A DNA stretch of 9,629 nucleotides from Ruminococcus sp. (GTDB taxonomy: Bacteria > Bacillota > Clostridia > Oscillospirales > Ruminococcaceae), in contig DNLQ01000157.1 of the NCBI GenBank assembly GCA_003488415.1, positions 1-9,629 on the forward strand, given 5' to 3'. The notes under the pieces are model-generated. The model worked only from the letters and a program-made list of their open reading frames with translations, was not told where the DNA came from and ran no database searches. Every line of letters begins with the position of its first letter. Position 1 is the stretch's first letter. This document shows positions 1-5,760 of the stretch, one piece after another. Both the position numbers and the translations under genes were made by a program.

Positions 1-461
1 TTTGTCCAGCCGTAGGGATTGGTGCAGGTACCTCGCTTCATTTCCTCGGTATAGGGGACTGGGTTCTCCTCGCCGTAAACGGTAGCGCTTGAAGAGAAGA
101 TAATATTCTTGACGCCGTACTTCTCCATGCACTCCAGCAGAGAGAGTGTGGTGTCGATGTTATTGCGGTAATAGAGTATGGGCTTAGCGACAGATTCGCC
201 TACAGCCTTCAGACCGGCGAAATGGATAACAGCGTCAATAGAATTCTCACGGAAAACCTCCTCCAGCTTTGCACTGTCCTTTATGTCACATTCGTATGCT
301 TTGACGGATTTTCCAGTGATCTCCTCCACACGTTTTACAGACTCCGGGCAGCTGTTGGAGTAGTTGTCAACGATGATAACGTCGTATCCTGCGTCAAGCA
401 GTTCGGCGGCGGTATGTGAACCGATGTATCCGGCTCCGCCGGCAAGAAGTATGGTACTCAT
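1..461 (-). CDS. galE: UDP-glucose 4-epimerase, N-terminal 153 residues (cut by left edge)
   Basis: Interconverts UDP-glucose and UDP-galactose in the cytoplasm (Leloir pathway; also supplies UDP-galactose for surface polysaccharide). The translation starts MSTILLAGGAGYIGSH: the Rossmann NAD-binding GxxGxxG is at residues 8-14, the acidic end of the second strand (VDNYSN) at 31-36, HFAGLKAVGES at 80-90, and SSSATVYG at 123-130 supplies the catalytic Ser region. The catalytic YxxxK begins at Tyr150 (NPYGWT), and the window ends two bases into the codon of the expected Lys154. About 153 of a usual 330-340 residues are present. The start at 461 is fixed by an AAGGAG SD at 471-476, which overlaps the stop codon of the upstream membrane-protein gene; the gap between the genes is only 13 bases, so they are one transcript. 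Position 7 is Ala where many GalE have Thr, a mild variation. Extended SDR relatives are the alternative, but GGAGYIGSHT with HFAGLKAVGES is typical of GalE. Confidence 0.95.
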   Translation of the reverse strand, partial: MSTILLAGGAGYIGSHTAAELLDAGYDVIIVDNYSNSCPESVKRVEEITGKSVKAYECDIKDSAKLEEVFRENSIDAVIHFAGLKAVGESVAKPILYYRNNIDTTLSLLECMEKYGVKNIIFSSSATVYGEENPVPYTEEMKRGTCTNPYGWT

Positions 462-470
462 AATTTTTAT

Positions 471-476
471 CTCCTT
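471..476 (-). promoter_or_regulatory. Ribosome binding site of galE, overlapping the upstream stop codon
   Basis: AAGGAG on the minus strand lies 9 bases before the galE ATG (461) and shares two bases with the TAA stop (475-477) of the preceding gene. This placement suggests that ribosomes finishing the upstream gene could help initiate galE. Confidence 0.8.
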
Positions 477-1710
477 ATTTTTTATGGTTTTTGATTTTTT
501 TTACAGCAGGGACGGTCTCCGGAACGTCATCCGGTTCGTCGTCGTCGGGATCGGGTGGATCAGGCTCTTCCTCAGCGTCCTGTTCTGCATTCCGGCTGTG
601 TTCCTCCATTGATTTGATGATATGTTCATGGTAGATATAATCGGTTATAGCAGCTATAGGTATAGCCAGGAGGATACCGATGACACCGTATACACGGCTT
701 CCGACCAGGATGACGATCAGTATCCACAGACCGGGAACACCGAGGGTATTTCCGAAGAGCTTCGGCTTCAGGATGTATCCGTCAACGAACTGTAGGCAAA
801 TGGTAAAAATGATGAAGATGAGAGCGTAGAAGGGTTTTACCATGAGGAGGATGAAGCCGCCGATGATAGCGCCTACCAGTGGGCCGAATGTGGGTATAAG
901 GTTAGTAATACCCACCACAACTGATACCAGACCAACGTACTGCATACCGCACAAGGACATGAACACAGCATTTACCGTACCTACGATAAGACCGTCAAGG
1001 AGGTCGAAAATGACATAGCGGTTAAGAATGGAGTTGCAGTGGCTGAGGAAGGAAGTCACATCGTCGAAGTGCTCCTTGCTCAGGGAAGCACGCAGGAAGC
1101 GTATGGAGCCGGATTTCAGCTTCTGCTTTGAAGAGAGGAGGTATACTGAAAGGATAAAGGCGATCACCCAGTTTATAACGCTCTTTCCGGCAGTGGTGGA
1201 GATGTTGATGATCTTGGAGGAGTTGTCCACGATGTAGTCAACAACTGTATTGATGATGTTATCAGATGAAATAACGAAGTTCTGGAAGCTGGTAGATTCA
1301 TCGTCCTTAGGGCCGAGCTTGTGGATGAAGTCCTGAAGTGTAGCAGCGTAGGAATCGAGGTTGCTTATGAAGGTAACTATGCTGTCGAAGAGCTGAGGTA
1401 TCAGGATACTCATTATGACCACCAGGAACAGCACTACCGTTGTGACAGACACGACTATGGAAGCTGTCCATCTGGCAGATTCGTTCCTGATACGTGAGAA
1501 AACGGTACGCTGATACAGCTTAGCCAGGGGATTCATAAGGTAAGCGAGCACACATCCGCCGATAGCGGTAGAGAAATAGCTTATGAATTGTGTTATACCG
1601 CTCCAGACGTCGTTGATGTTTGATAGAATAATATAGAAAGCAACGGTAATACAGCCGGCGACTGCATTTGCAAACCATCGTTTTCCGATCAGATCCTTGA
1701 AATTCTTCAT
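475..1710 (-). CDS. AI-2E/PerM-family multi-pass membrane protein (411 aa)
   Basis: Integral membrane protein of the AI-2E family transporter group (Pfam PF01594; relatives include E. coli PerM/TqsA and Bacillus YtvI). Members have been linked to autoinducer export, Na+/H+ exchange and permease roles, so the substrate cannot be deduced here. Hydrophobic segments lie at about 13-30, 40-60, 83-107, 173-193, and a cluster at 233-357. Family landmarks are ITNLIPTFGPLVGAI at 268-282 and the conserved stretch QFVDGYILKPKLFGNTLGVP at 307-326, followed by a last glycine-rich helix (336-357). A soluble segment (about 108-170) separates the third and fourth helices, as is usual. The C-terminus (about 375-400) is a Pro/Asp/Glu-rich tail ending in a lysine-rich stub, probably cytoplasmic. 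The start has a degenerate SD (GAAAGAAG, 1718-1725) with 7-base spacing and a strong promoter upstream. galE follows 13 bases downstream in the same operon. Confidence 0.9.
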   Translation of the reverse strand: MKNFKDLIGKRWFANAVAGCITVAFYIILSNINDVWSGITQFISYFSTAIGGCVLAYLMNPLAKLYQRTVFSRIRNESARWTASIVVSVTTVVLFLVVIMSILIPQLFDSIVTFISNLDSYAATLQDFIHKLGPKDDESTSFQNFVISSDNIINTVVDYIVDNSSKIINISTTAGKSVINWVIAFILSVYLLSSKQKLKSGSIRFLRASLSKEHFDDVTSFLSHCNSILNRYVIFDLLDGLIVGTVNAVFMSLCGMQYVGLVSVVVGITNLIPTFGPLVGAIIGGFILLMVKPFYALIFIIFTICLQFVDGYILKPKLFGNTLGVPGLWILIVILVGSRVYGVIGILLAIPIAAITDYIYHEHIIKSMEEHSRNAEQDAEEEPDPPDPDDDEPDDVPETVPAVKKIKNHKK

Positions 1711-1746
1711 TTTGTAACTTCTTTCATTATTAGGGGCTTTTCCGTT

Positions 1747-1764
1747 GATGCCTTTGCAGGCATC
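1747..1764 (-). other. Leader hairpin upstream of the AI-2E-family gene
   Basis: A perfect 6-bp stem GATGCC/GGCATC with a 6-base loop lies between the promoter and the start codon of the membrane-protein gene. No T-run follows on the minus strand, so it is not a convincing intrinsic terminator. It could stabilise the mRNA or be incidental. Confidence 0.4.
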
Positions 1765-1780
1765 TTACTGCGGTAAATAC

Positions 1781-1809
1781 ATTATAACATATTAATCTGA
1801 TTAAATCAA
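1781..1809 (-). promoter_or_regulatory. Vegetative (sigma-A) promoter of the AI-2E-family gene and galE operon
   Basis: On the minus strand, TTGATT (1804-1809) is separated by exactly 17 bases from TATAAT (1781-1786), with a TG one base before the -10 (extended -10, TGTTATAAT). Transcription should begin near 1774, giving a leader of about 64 bases. The near-palindrome TGATT-T-AATCA covers the end of the -35 and the start of the spacer, and could be an operator, although its AT richness makes chance likely. The promoter makes this operon independent of the protease gene upstream. Confidence 0.8.
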
Positions 1810-1860
1810 GTGGGATAATTGCGGCGAAAATGAGAATCTTTCAAAACTTGCGGAAGAGCA

Positions 1861-2361
1861 TCACAGTCCCGTAAGCACAGGACGGAGTATTAAAGCAGCG
1901 AAAACGGCGGCAGTAAGCACTCTTACGATACACAGCAGAGTACGCAGCAGAGGCTCTGAGTCCGTACCTGAGATAAGCAGCTCAGCAAGTGATCCTCCGT
2001 CGAGACCGGAGAAGGGGAGTAGGTTGAATACACCGGCTGCCAGGTTAAGATCACGAAAATACTCAGCCGCATCCATGAACCGCAGTATGAGGTACAGCAG
2101 CAGGTTCACGGCAGGCCCGGACAGAAGCACTGCCGCTCCGCCTGGTATGTTTCTTGGCTGTCCGACAGTCATTATTATGCCAAAACCCGTAAGATCTATA
2201 CGGTATATCCCTGCACCTGTCAGTGCTGCGGCAGCAGCATGACCGAGTTCATGGAGCAGGCAGACTATGTAGAATCCCGCTGCCGCACCTGGCTCCCAAA
2301 ACATGAAAAGGATAGCGTTGAACAGCAGAAAGGAGAATCTTATCCTTACCCTTGTCCTCAT
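1861..2361 (-). CDS. Short M50 (SpoIVFB-like) site-2 intramembrane metalloprotease (166 aa)
   Basis: Predicted zinc protease that cleaves substrates within the membrane. The zinc-binding HELGH (HExxH) is at residues 37-41 inside a hydrophobic segment. The conserved SGPAVN is at 81-86, and the third zinc ligand motif NLLPFSGLDGG at 113-123 carries Asp121. Further hydrophobic segments lie at about 10-30, 75-95 and 140-160. In the SpoIVFB subfamily the enzyme sits in the outer forespore membrane and processes pro-sigma-K. B. subtilis SpoIVFB is about 288 residues and ends with a CBS domain; this protein stops about 45 residues after the catalytic Asp, so the CBS domain is absent. The start overlaps the previous gene by 4 bases (ATGA), with GGAG 11 bases upstream. 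A partner-like small membrane protein precedes it. The fold and catalytic residues are clear; a role in sporulation is inferred from family and gene order only. Confidence 0.85.
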   Translation of the reverse strand: MRTRVRIRFSFLLFNAILFMFWEPGAAAGFYIVCLLHELGHAAAAALTGAGIYRIDLTGFGIIMTVGQPRNIPGGAAVLLSGPAVNLLLYLILRFMDAAEYFRDLNLAAGVFNLLPFSGLDGGSLAELLISGTDSEPLLRTLLCIVRVLTAAVFAALILRPVLTGL

Positions 2362-2645
2362 CCTCTCAGATACTCCATAAGCTGGATCAGCGGATTTTTG
2401 ATCAGTTCTGTCTGATCTGAGATCAGTCTTTTAAGCATAGCCAGCAGCTCTCCGCCTGTTTCCGGGTACATGAATCCTGCTGCTGCCAGTGCCGTACCAA
2501 GAAGGACGCACATCAGCGCCTGCATGGCAGCAACGTCCTCAAAGCCGCCTGACTTCTGTCTGAGTTCTCTTTCTTCTGAAAGAGCCTCTGTATTATCCTC
2601 GTCCGGCAGCGGATTATCCTCGATGAGAGTGATATTGTTTTCCAT
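2358..2645 (-). CDS. Small single-pass membrane protein, possible reduced SpoIVFA-like partner (95 aa)
   Basis: I do not recognise a named family with confidence. The protein has an acidic, probably cytoplasmic N-terminus (1-38), one hydrophobic helix (about 39-58, MQALMCVLLGTALAAAGFMY) and an amphipathic-looking tail of about 35 residues (GELLAMLKRLISDQTELI). No signal-peptidase site or LytM/M23 domain is present. In many Clostridia the gene immediately before the SpoIVFB-type protease encodes a SpoIVFA-like protein with an N-terminal membrane helix and an M23 domain. Position, ATGA overlap with the protease and N-terminal architecture suggest that this is a shortened counterpart that could hold or regulate the protease. 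The start is supported by a good SD (GGGAGGT, 2655-2661) 9-10 bases before ATG at 2645. It could also be an unrelated small membrane protein that merely shares the operon. Confidence 0.75.
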   Translation of the reverse strand: MENNITLIEDNPLPDEDNTEALSEERELRQKSGGFEDVAAMQALMCVLLGTALAAAGFMYPETGGELLAMLKRLISDQTELIKNPLIQLMEYLRG

Positions 2646-2670
2646 TTATTGCAGACCTCCCGTTGATGTT

Positions 2671-2700
2671 CTGATATGATGATATGTCCCGTTCCGTCAA
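2671..2700 (-). promoter_or_regulatory. Weak candidate promoter for the small membrane protein and M50 protease operon
   Basis: TTGACG (2695-2700, minus strand) is followed after 18 bases by TATCAG (2671-2676), a poor -10. CATATCAT and CATCATA stretches nearby faintly resemble mother-cell/forespore sigma -10 elements, but no matching -35 is visible. A promoter must lie in this divergent region; its exact identity and sigma factor are uncertain. Confidence 0.3.
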
Positions 2701-2771
2701 ATTAGAATAAATTTCACCGTTTGCACACATATTTTTCGTCAGACGCTTAACCTTATGTAATATTCTTTTAA

Positions 2772-2800
2772 TTGACATAATCTGCCAAACGTGTTAAAAT
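2772..2800 (+). promoter_or_regulatory. Promoter P1 of the lipoprotein-radA operon
   Basis: Consensus TTGACA (2772-2777), a 17-base spacer and TAAAAT (2795-2800), with a TG one base before the -10 (extended -10). Predicted transcription start is near 2807, giving a leader of about 108 bases before the GTG start at 2915. Confidence 0.85.
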
Positions 2801-2821
2801 CTTATATAGAGGTATTTTCTC

Positions 2822-2850
2822 TTGGTGATAAGGGAGAATATTGTTATAAT
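2822..2850 (+). promoter_or_regulatory. Promoter P2 of the lipoprotein-radA operon
   Basis: TTGGTG (2822-2827), 17 bases, then TATAAT (2845-2850) with an extended -10 TG. It lies exactly 50 bp downstream of P1. AATATT-GTTAT-AATATT overlaps its -10 and forms a small AT-rich inverted repeat that a repressor could use. Transcripts would begin near 2857, just ahead of the leader hairpin. Confidence 0.65.
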
Positions 2851-2863
2851 ATTATAGTAAAAT

Positions 2864-2885
2864 GGTCAGCATAATGACGCTGACC
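2864..2885 (+). other. Perfect hairpin in the lipoprotein leader
   Basis: GGTCAGC (2864-2870) and GCTGACC (2879-2885) form a 7-bp perfect stem with an 8-base loop. It is followed by TTTGATATATTTGTTT, an interrupted T-rich stretch, so weak termination/attenuation of P1 transcripts is possible. For P2 transcripts the stem would begin about 7 bases from the 5' end, the usual place for an mRNA-stabilising 5' hairpin. Confidence 0.6.
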
Positions 2886-2901
2886 TTTGATATATTTGTT
2901 T

Positions 2902-2917
2902 AGGAGGAACCCTTGTG
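2902..2917 (+). promoter_or_regulatory. Strong SD with GTG start for the lipoprotein gene
   Basis: AGGAGG at 2902-2907 stands 7 bases before GTG at 2915-2917. No ATG fits the signal peptide, so the non-ATG start is well supported. Confidence 0.88.
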
Positions 2918-4156
2918 AATTTAAAAAAGCTAACTTCATCTGCGATCGCCCTTTCAGTAGCAGCCGTAGTTACAGGCTGCGCCTCAAGTCAGGAAACAGA
3001 GAAACCTAAACCGGTGATAATCGCTCCTGAGACGATAATCCTGGACTGGCAGAACGCCTATCAGGGCAAGCTGGACGAATTTATGAAGTCTGATAGCTTC
3101 AGTGAGAAGAACTCACGCTTTGACCTCCGTGACATAACCGGAGACGGTACACCGGAGCTTATAATGTCACCCAATGACGACAAAAACACAAGATGTATCA
3201 TATATTCCTACTCAAAGGGAACACTTACACCTCTTCCTGAAATGGGAAGTGAGGGCACGATACCATACCTTCCCCTGAGAGGTCTGCTGCATGATGAATA
3301 TCGTGGAGAGGGCTTTGTGCTGGGTAAATATGTGACATATAAAGGCGGAGAATTTGTACCCGTACTTTCATACAGCGACAATACAGCATCAGCTGCCTCC
3401 GGCGCAAATATAAGGCATGAGATAAACGGAGAGTCGGTGACTCTTCCGCAGTATGACGAGATAATGGAGGAGTATCAGAACTCTACCACCATCCGTCTGG
3501 GAAGAAAGTATACCTTCGGCAAGGAGGCTGTCAGCTATGCGGTACATTCCTCCGAGTCCTGGAGCGCTGTCATGACTGATACACAGAAGCGTGAACTGAG
3601 TACAGTGCTTACAAAAGAGCTTTCCGAGACTGGTTCAGCAGGTATTCTTGGCGCTGCATTCGAGATAGTTGATCTTAATGATGACGATGTACCGGAGCTT
3701 ATCATCTCAGAGCCCACAGGCTGCCGTATATATATGTTCACAGGAGATATGATGGATAAGCTCAAGGAAGCAGACGGAACTTACGGAAACAGCAGTTCAC
3801 TTATGCTTGACATCGGCAACAGCACATTCTATTCTGACAGCAAGGGTGAGACCAGCTTCTGGAGCCTGAAGGAGGGCTTCTCAGCAGCAGACTATACCTC
3901 TTCCGGAAGCCTTATGGAGTGTGGAAACAAGCTGCTTCTGTCTGTCGATAATATTGAGTGGGACGTTTACGGTCCTGCCGGCGATCCTGCAAAGAAGGAT
4001 GCCGAGGAGGGTGCGGAAGACGATGGATCCGGAGAAGCCGCAGCCGGCAATGAAGCAGAAGCGGTACCGGAGGATGCCCCTGCTGATAACGCAGATGCTC
4101 CCGATGCAGGAGATGACCAGGCAGAGGAGCAGGAAGCTGCTCAGGATCAGGCATAA
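2915..4156 (+). CDS. Putative lipoprotein with two EF-hand-like acidic loops and an acidic C-terminal tail (413 aa)
   Basis: Function unknown. The N-terminus is a lipoprotein signal: basic MNLKK, hydrophobic SAIALSVAAVV, then the lipobox VVTGC with Cys22 as the lipidation site, so the protein should be anchored on the outer face of the membrane. Two matching segments lie about 180 residues apart, DITGDGTPELI at 73-83 and DLNDDDVPELI at 253-263. Both look like calcium-loop (FG-GAP/EF-hand-like) turns of the type found in Clostridia secreted proteins, and suggest an internal duplication. Residues from about 356 to the end are Glu/Asp/Ala-rich and probably disordered. The start is GTG at 2915, fixed by AGGAGG (2902-2907) with 7-base spacing; the lipoprotein signal begins exactly there. 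Two promoters precede it, and radA begins at the base after its stop. The link to radA could be regulatory rather than functional. Confidence 0.88.
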   Translation: MNLKKLTSSAIALSVAAVVTGCASSQETEKPKPVIIAPETIILDWQNAYQGKLDEFMKSDSFSEKNSRFDLRDITGDGTPELIMSPNDDKNTRCIIYSYSKGTLTPLPEMGSEGTIPYLPLRGLLHDEYRGEGFVLGKYVTYKGGEFVPVLSYSDNTASAASGANIRHEINGESVTLPQYDEIMEEYQNSTTIRLGRKYTFGKEAVSYAVHSSESWSAVMTDTQKRELSTVLTKELSETGSAGILGAAFEIVDLNDDDVPELIISEPTGCRIYMFTGDMMDKLKEADGTYGNSSSLMLDIGNSTFYSDSKGETSFWSLKEGFSAADYTSSGSLMECGNKLLLSVDNIEWDVYGPAGDPAKKDAEEGAEDDGSGEAAAGNEAEAVPEDAPADNADAPDAGDDQAEEQEAAQDQA

Positions 4157-5527
4157 ATGGCTAAGTCACGTATGGTGTACGTCTGTAATCAATGCGGTTT
4201 TGAAAGCTCCAAGTGGAATGGCAGATGCCCTTCCTGCGGAGCATGGAACAGCTTTGAGGAAGATGTAGCAGATATATCTCCTGCCGGGGGACGGTCTGCT
4301 GTAAGAAATGCTCCGGATCTTTCCGAAAAGATCATGGAGCTGGAGGAGATCGGTGCAGAGGCGGACATAAGGTACAAGACGGGACTCGGTGAGCTTGATC
4401 GTGTACTGGGCGGCGGACTTGTAAAAGGTTCGCTTGTGCTTCTTGGCGGAGAGCCGGGTATAGGAAAAAGCACGATACTTCTTCAGATATGCCAGTTTTT
4501 AGGCAGGGAGCATTCTGTGCTGTACATTTCCGGAGAGGAATCTGCAAGACAGATAAAGCTGAGGGCAAAGCGCCTCGGAGTTGACAGCGAGAACCTGTAT
4601 ATACTTACAGCAACGGATGCCGAAGCCATAGCAGAGACTATCAGTACATCCACGCCGGATATAGCGATCATAGACTCTATACAGACGATGAATATAAGCC
4701 GCATCTCCTCAAGTCCCGGCAGCCTGACTCAGGTAAGGGAGTGTACCAATCTGTTCATGCACACTGCCAAGAACCTGGAGATACCTGTGATAATCGTAGG
4801 TCATGTCAATAAGGACGGAGCGATAGCAGGACCTAAGGTCATGGAGCATATAGTTGATGCAGTTCTCCACTTTGAGGGCGAGCGTCACCAGAGCTACAGG
4901 CTGCTGAGAGCAGTAAAGAACCGTTTCGGCTCAACCAACGAGATAGGCGTGTTTGAGATGCTGGACAAGGGACTTGCAGAGGTAGCGAATCCGTCACAGA
5001 TGCTTCTTGCCGGCAGACCGCATAATGTATCCGGCACCTGCGTAGCCTGTGTTATGGAGGGCACACGGCCAATACTTGCGGAGGTACAGGCACTTGCTGC
5101 CAAGACCTCTTACTCAGCCCCCCGTCGTATGGCGACAGGCTTTGACTACAACCGCTTGTATATAATAATAGCTGTGCTGGAAAAGCGGATGGGACTGTTC
5201 ATGGGAACTCTTGACATCTACCTTAATATCGTCGGCGGCTTCAAGCTGGACGAACCTGCCGGAGATCTTCCGGTGGCGATGGCACTTTACTCAGGGATCA
5301 TGGATAAGCAGATAGACGAGGAGCTTATCGCCTTCGGGGAGATAGGACTCGGCGGAGAGGTGCGCTCAGTATCCCATGTCTCACAGCGTATCCGTGAGGC
5401 GGAGCGAATGGGCTTCAGGACCTGTGTTATCCCCAGACAGTCTGCAAACGGTATTGATCCGAAGGATTACAATATAGAGATAATACCTGTCTCTTCACTG
5501 AAGCAGGCATTCTCACTGATAAAATAG
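4157..5527 (+). CDS. radA: DNA repair protein RadA (Sms), 456 aa
   Basis: Cytoplasmic RecA-like ATPase/helicase that helps process recombination intermediates (branch migration, D-loop extension) alongside RecA. The full three-part architecture is visible. An N-terminal C4 zinc finger has Cys10/Cys13 and Cys24/Cys27, with the typical KWNGRCPSCGAW. In the ATPase core, Walker A GEPGIGKST is at 98-106, Walker B PDIAIIDSIQT at 167-177, and the RadA-specific KNRFG at 254-258 precedes GVFEM. A Lon-protease-like C-terminal domain runs from about 280 (DLPVAMALYSG, 370-380). Length matches the family (about 450-460). ATG follows the lipoprotein stop with no gap (TAAATG) and only a weak SD (AGGA at 4143-4146), so translation probably depends on re-initiation by ribosomes leaving the lipoprotein gene. 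A terminator follows directly, making radA the last gene of its operon. Confidence 0.97.
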   Translation: MAKSRMVYVCNQCGFESSKWNGRCPSCGAWNSFEEDVADISPAGGRSAVRNAPDLSEKIMELEEIGAEADIRYKTGLGELDRVLGGGLVKGSLVLLGGEPGIGKSTILLQICQFLGREHSVLYISGEESARQIKLRAKRLGVDSENLYILTATDAEAIAETISTSTPDIAIIDSIQTMNISRISSSPGSLTQVRECTNLFMHTAKNLEIPVIIVGHVNKDGAIAGPKVMEHIVDAVLHFEGERHQSYRLLRAVKNRFGSTNEIGVFEMLDKGLAEVANPSQMLLAGRPHNVSGTCVACVMEGTRPILAEVQALAAKTSYSAPRRMATGFDYNRLYIIIAVLEKRMGLFMGTLDIYLNIVGGFKLDEPAGDLPVAMALYSGIMDKQIDEELIAFGEIGLGGEVRSVSHVSQRIREAERMGFRTCVIPRQSANGIDPKDYNIEIIPVSSLKQAFSLIK

Positions 5528-5534
5528 ATAAAAC

Positions 5535-5590
5535 ACACCGCAGCATTTCTGAGCGAGAAGTCAGAGAAACTGCGGTGTTTTGGCTTTTTT
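5535..5590 (+). terminator. Intrinsic terminator after radA
   Basis: ACACCGCAG (5535-5543) pairs with CTGCGGTGT (5570-5578). An inner stem TCTGA/TCAGA (5548-5552 with 5561-5565) extends the hairpin. TTTTGGCTTTTTT follows. On the minus strand the same stem is followed by GTTTTATCTATTTT, so it may also stop antisense transcription. It begins 7 bases after the radA stop. Confidence 0.9.
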
Positions 5591-5621
5591 CGGAAATATA
5601 TCCGGAACTCAGAATCAGGAC

Positions 5622-5650
5622 TTGCAAAATTCTGCGAACTGTGATACAAT
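5622..5650 (+). promoter_or_regulatory. Promoter of the parE-parC operon
   Basis: TTGCAA (5622-5627), 17 bases, then TACAAT (5645-5650) with TG one base before the -10. The predicted start near 5657 gives a leader of about 100 bases. It lies just downstream of the radA terminator, so the topoisomerase genes are an independent unit. Confidence 0.8.
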
Positions 5651-5728
5651 ATAAAAGAATGTTCGTTTTATTGCTCTGTACGGGAGTATCGGGGAAAAGA
5701 TGCTGCCGGGAGACATTATACCACATGA

Positions 5729-5760
5729 AAGGAGAGCCGCATCTGCGGCGTGACGGTATG
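5729..5760 (+). promoter_or_regulatory. Hairpin-bridged ribosome binding site of parE
   Basis: AAGGAG (5729-5734) is 23 bases from the ATG at 5758, too far for normal initiation. Between them, GCCGC (5736-5740) and GCGGC (5745-5749) form a 5-bp all-GC stem with a 4-base loop. Folding out these 14 bases leaves an effective spacing of 9. This is the best explanation for the start at 5758. The alternative is an in-frame ATG at 5725 with GGGAG (5708-5712) 12 bases upstream, which would add 11 residues (MKGEPHLRRDG). Confidence 0.55.

Noticed and set aside
1811..1860. Terminator between the M50 protease and the AI-2E-family gene
   Set aside because: No GC-rich stem followed by a T-run is visible on the minus strand; only short imperfect inverted repeats.
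2671..2700. Sporulation sigma-E or sigma-G promoter ahead of the SpoIVFA/SpoIVFB-like pair
   Set aside because: CATATCAT and CATCATA resemble the -10 elements only partly, and no matching -35 lies at the right distance.
3912..4268. Overlapping frames on both strands across the lipoprotein tail and radA start
   Set aside because: Produced by the repetitive GC-rich acidic tail; predicted peptides are low complexity (His/Pro/Arg or Met/Arg rich) and conflict with the lipoprotein and RadA frames.
5636..5664. GAAC and GTTC near the parE promoter as a LexA (SOS) box
   Set aside because: The half sites are not in the GAAC-N4-GTTC arrangement; spacing is far too large, so SOS control is not supported.
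5575..5757. Upstream extension of the ParE reading frame (to 719 aa), including an in-frame ATG at 5659
   Set aside because: The region covers the radA terminator stem and the parE promoter; the extra residues (Cys-rich, unlike any ParE N-terminus) have no SD near a suitable start, and family proteins begin close to MAKKK.
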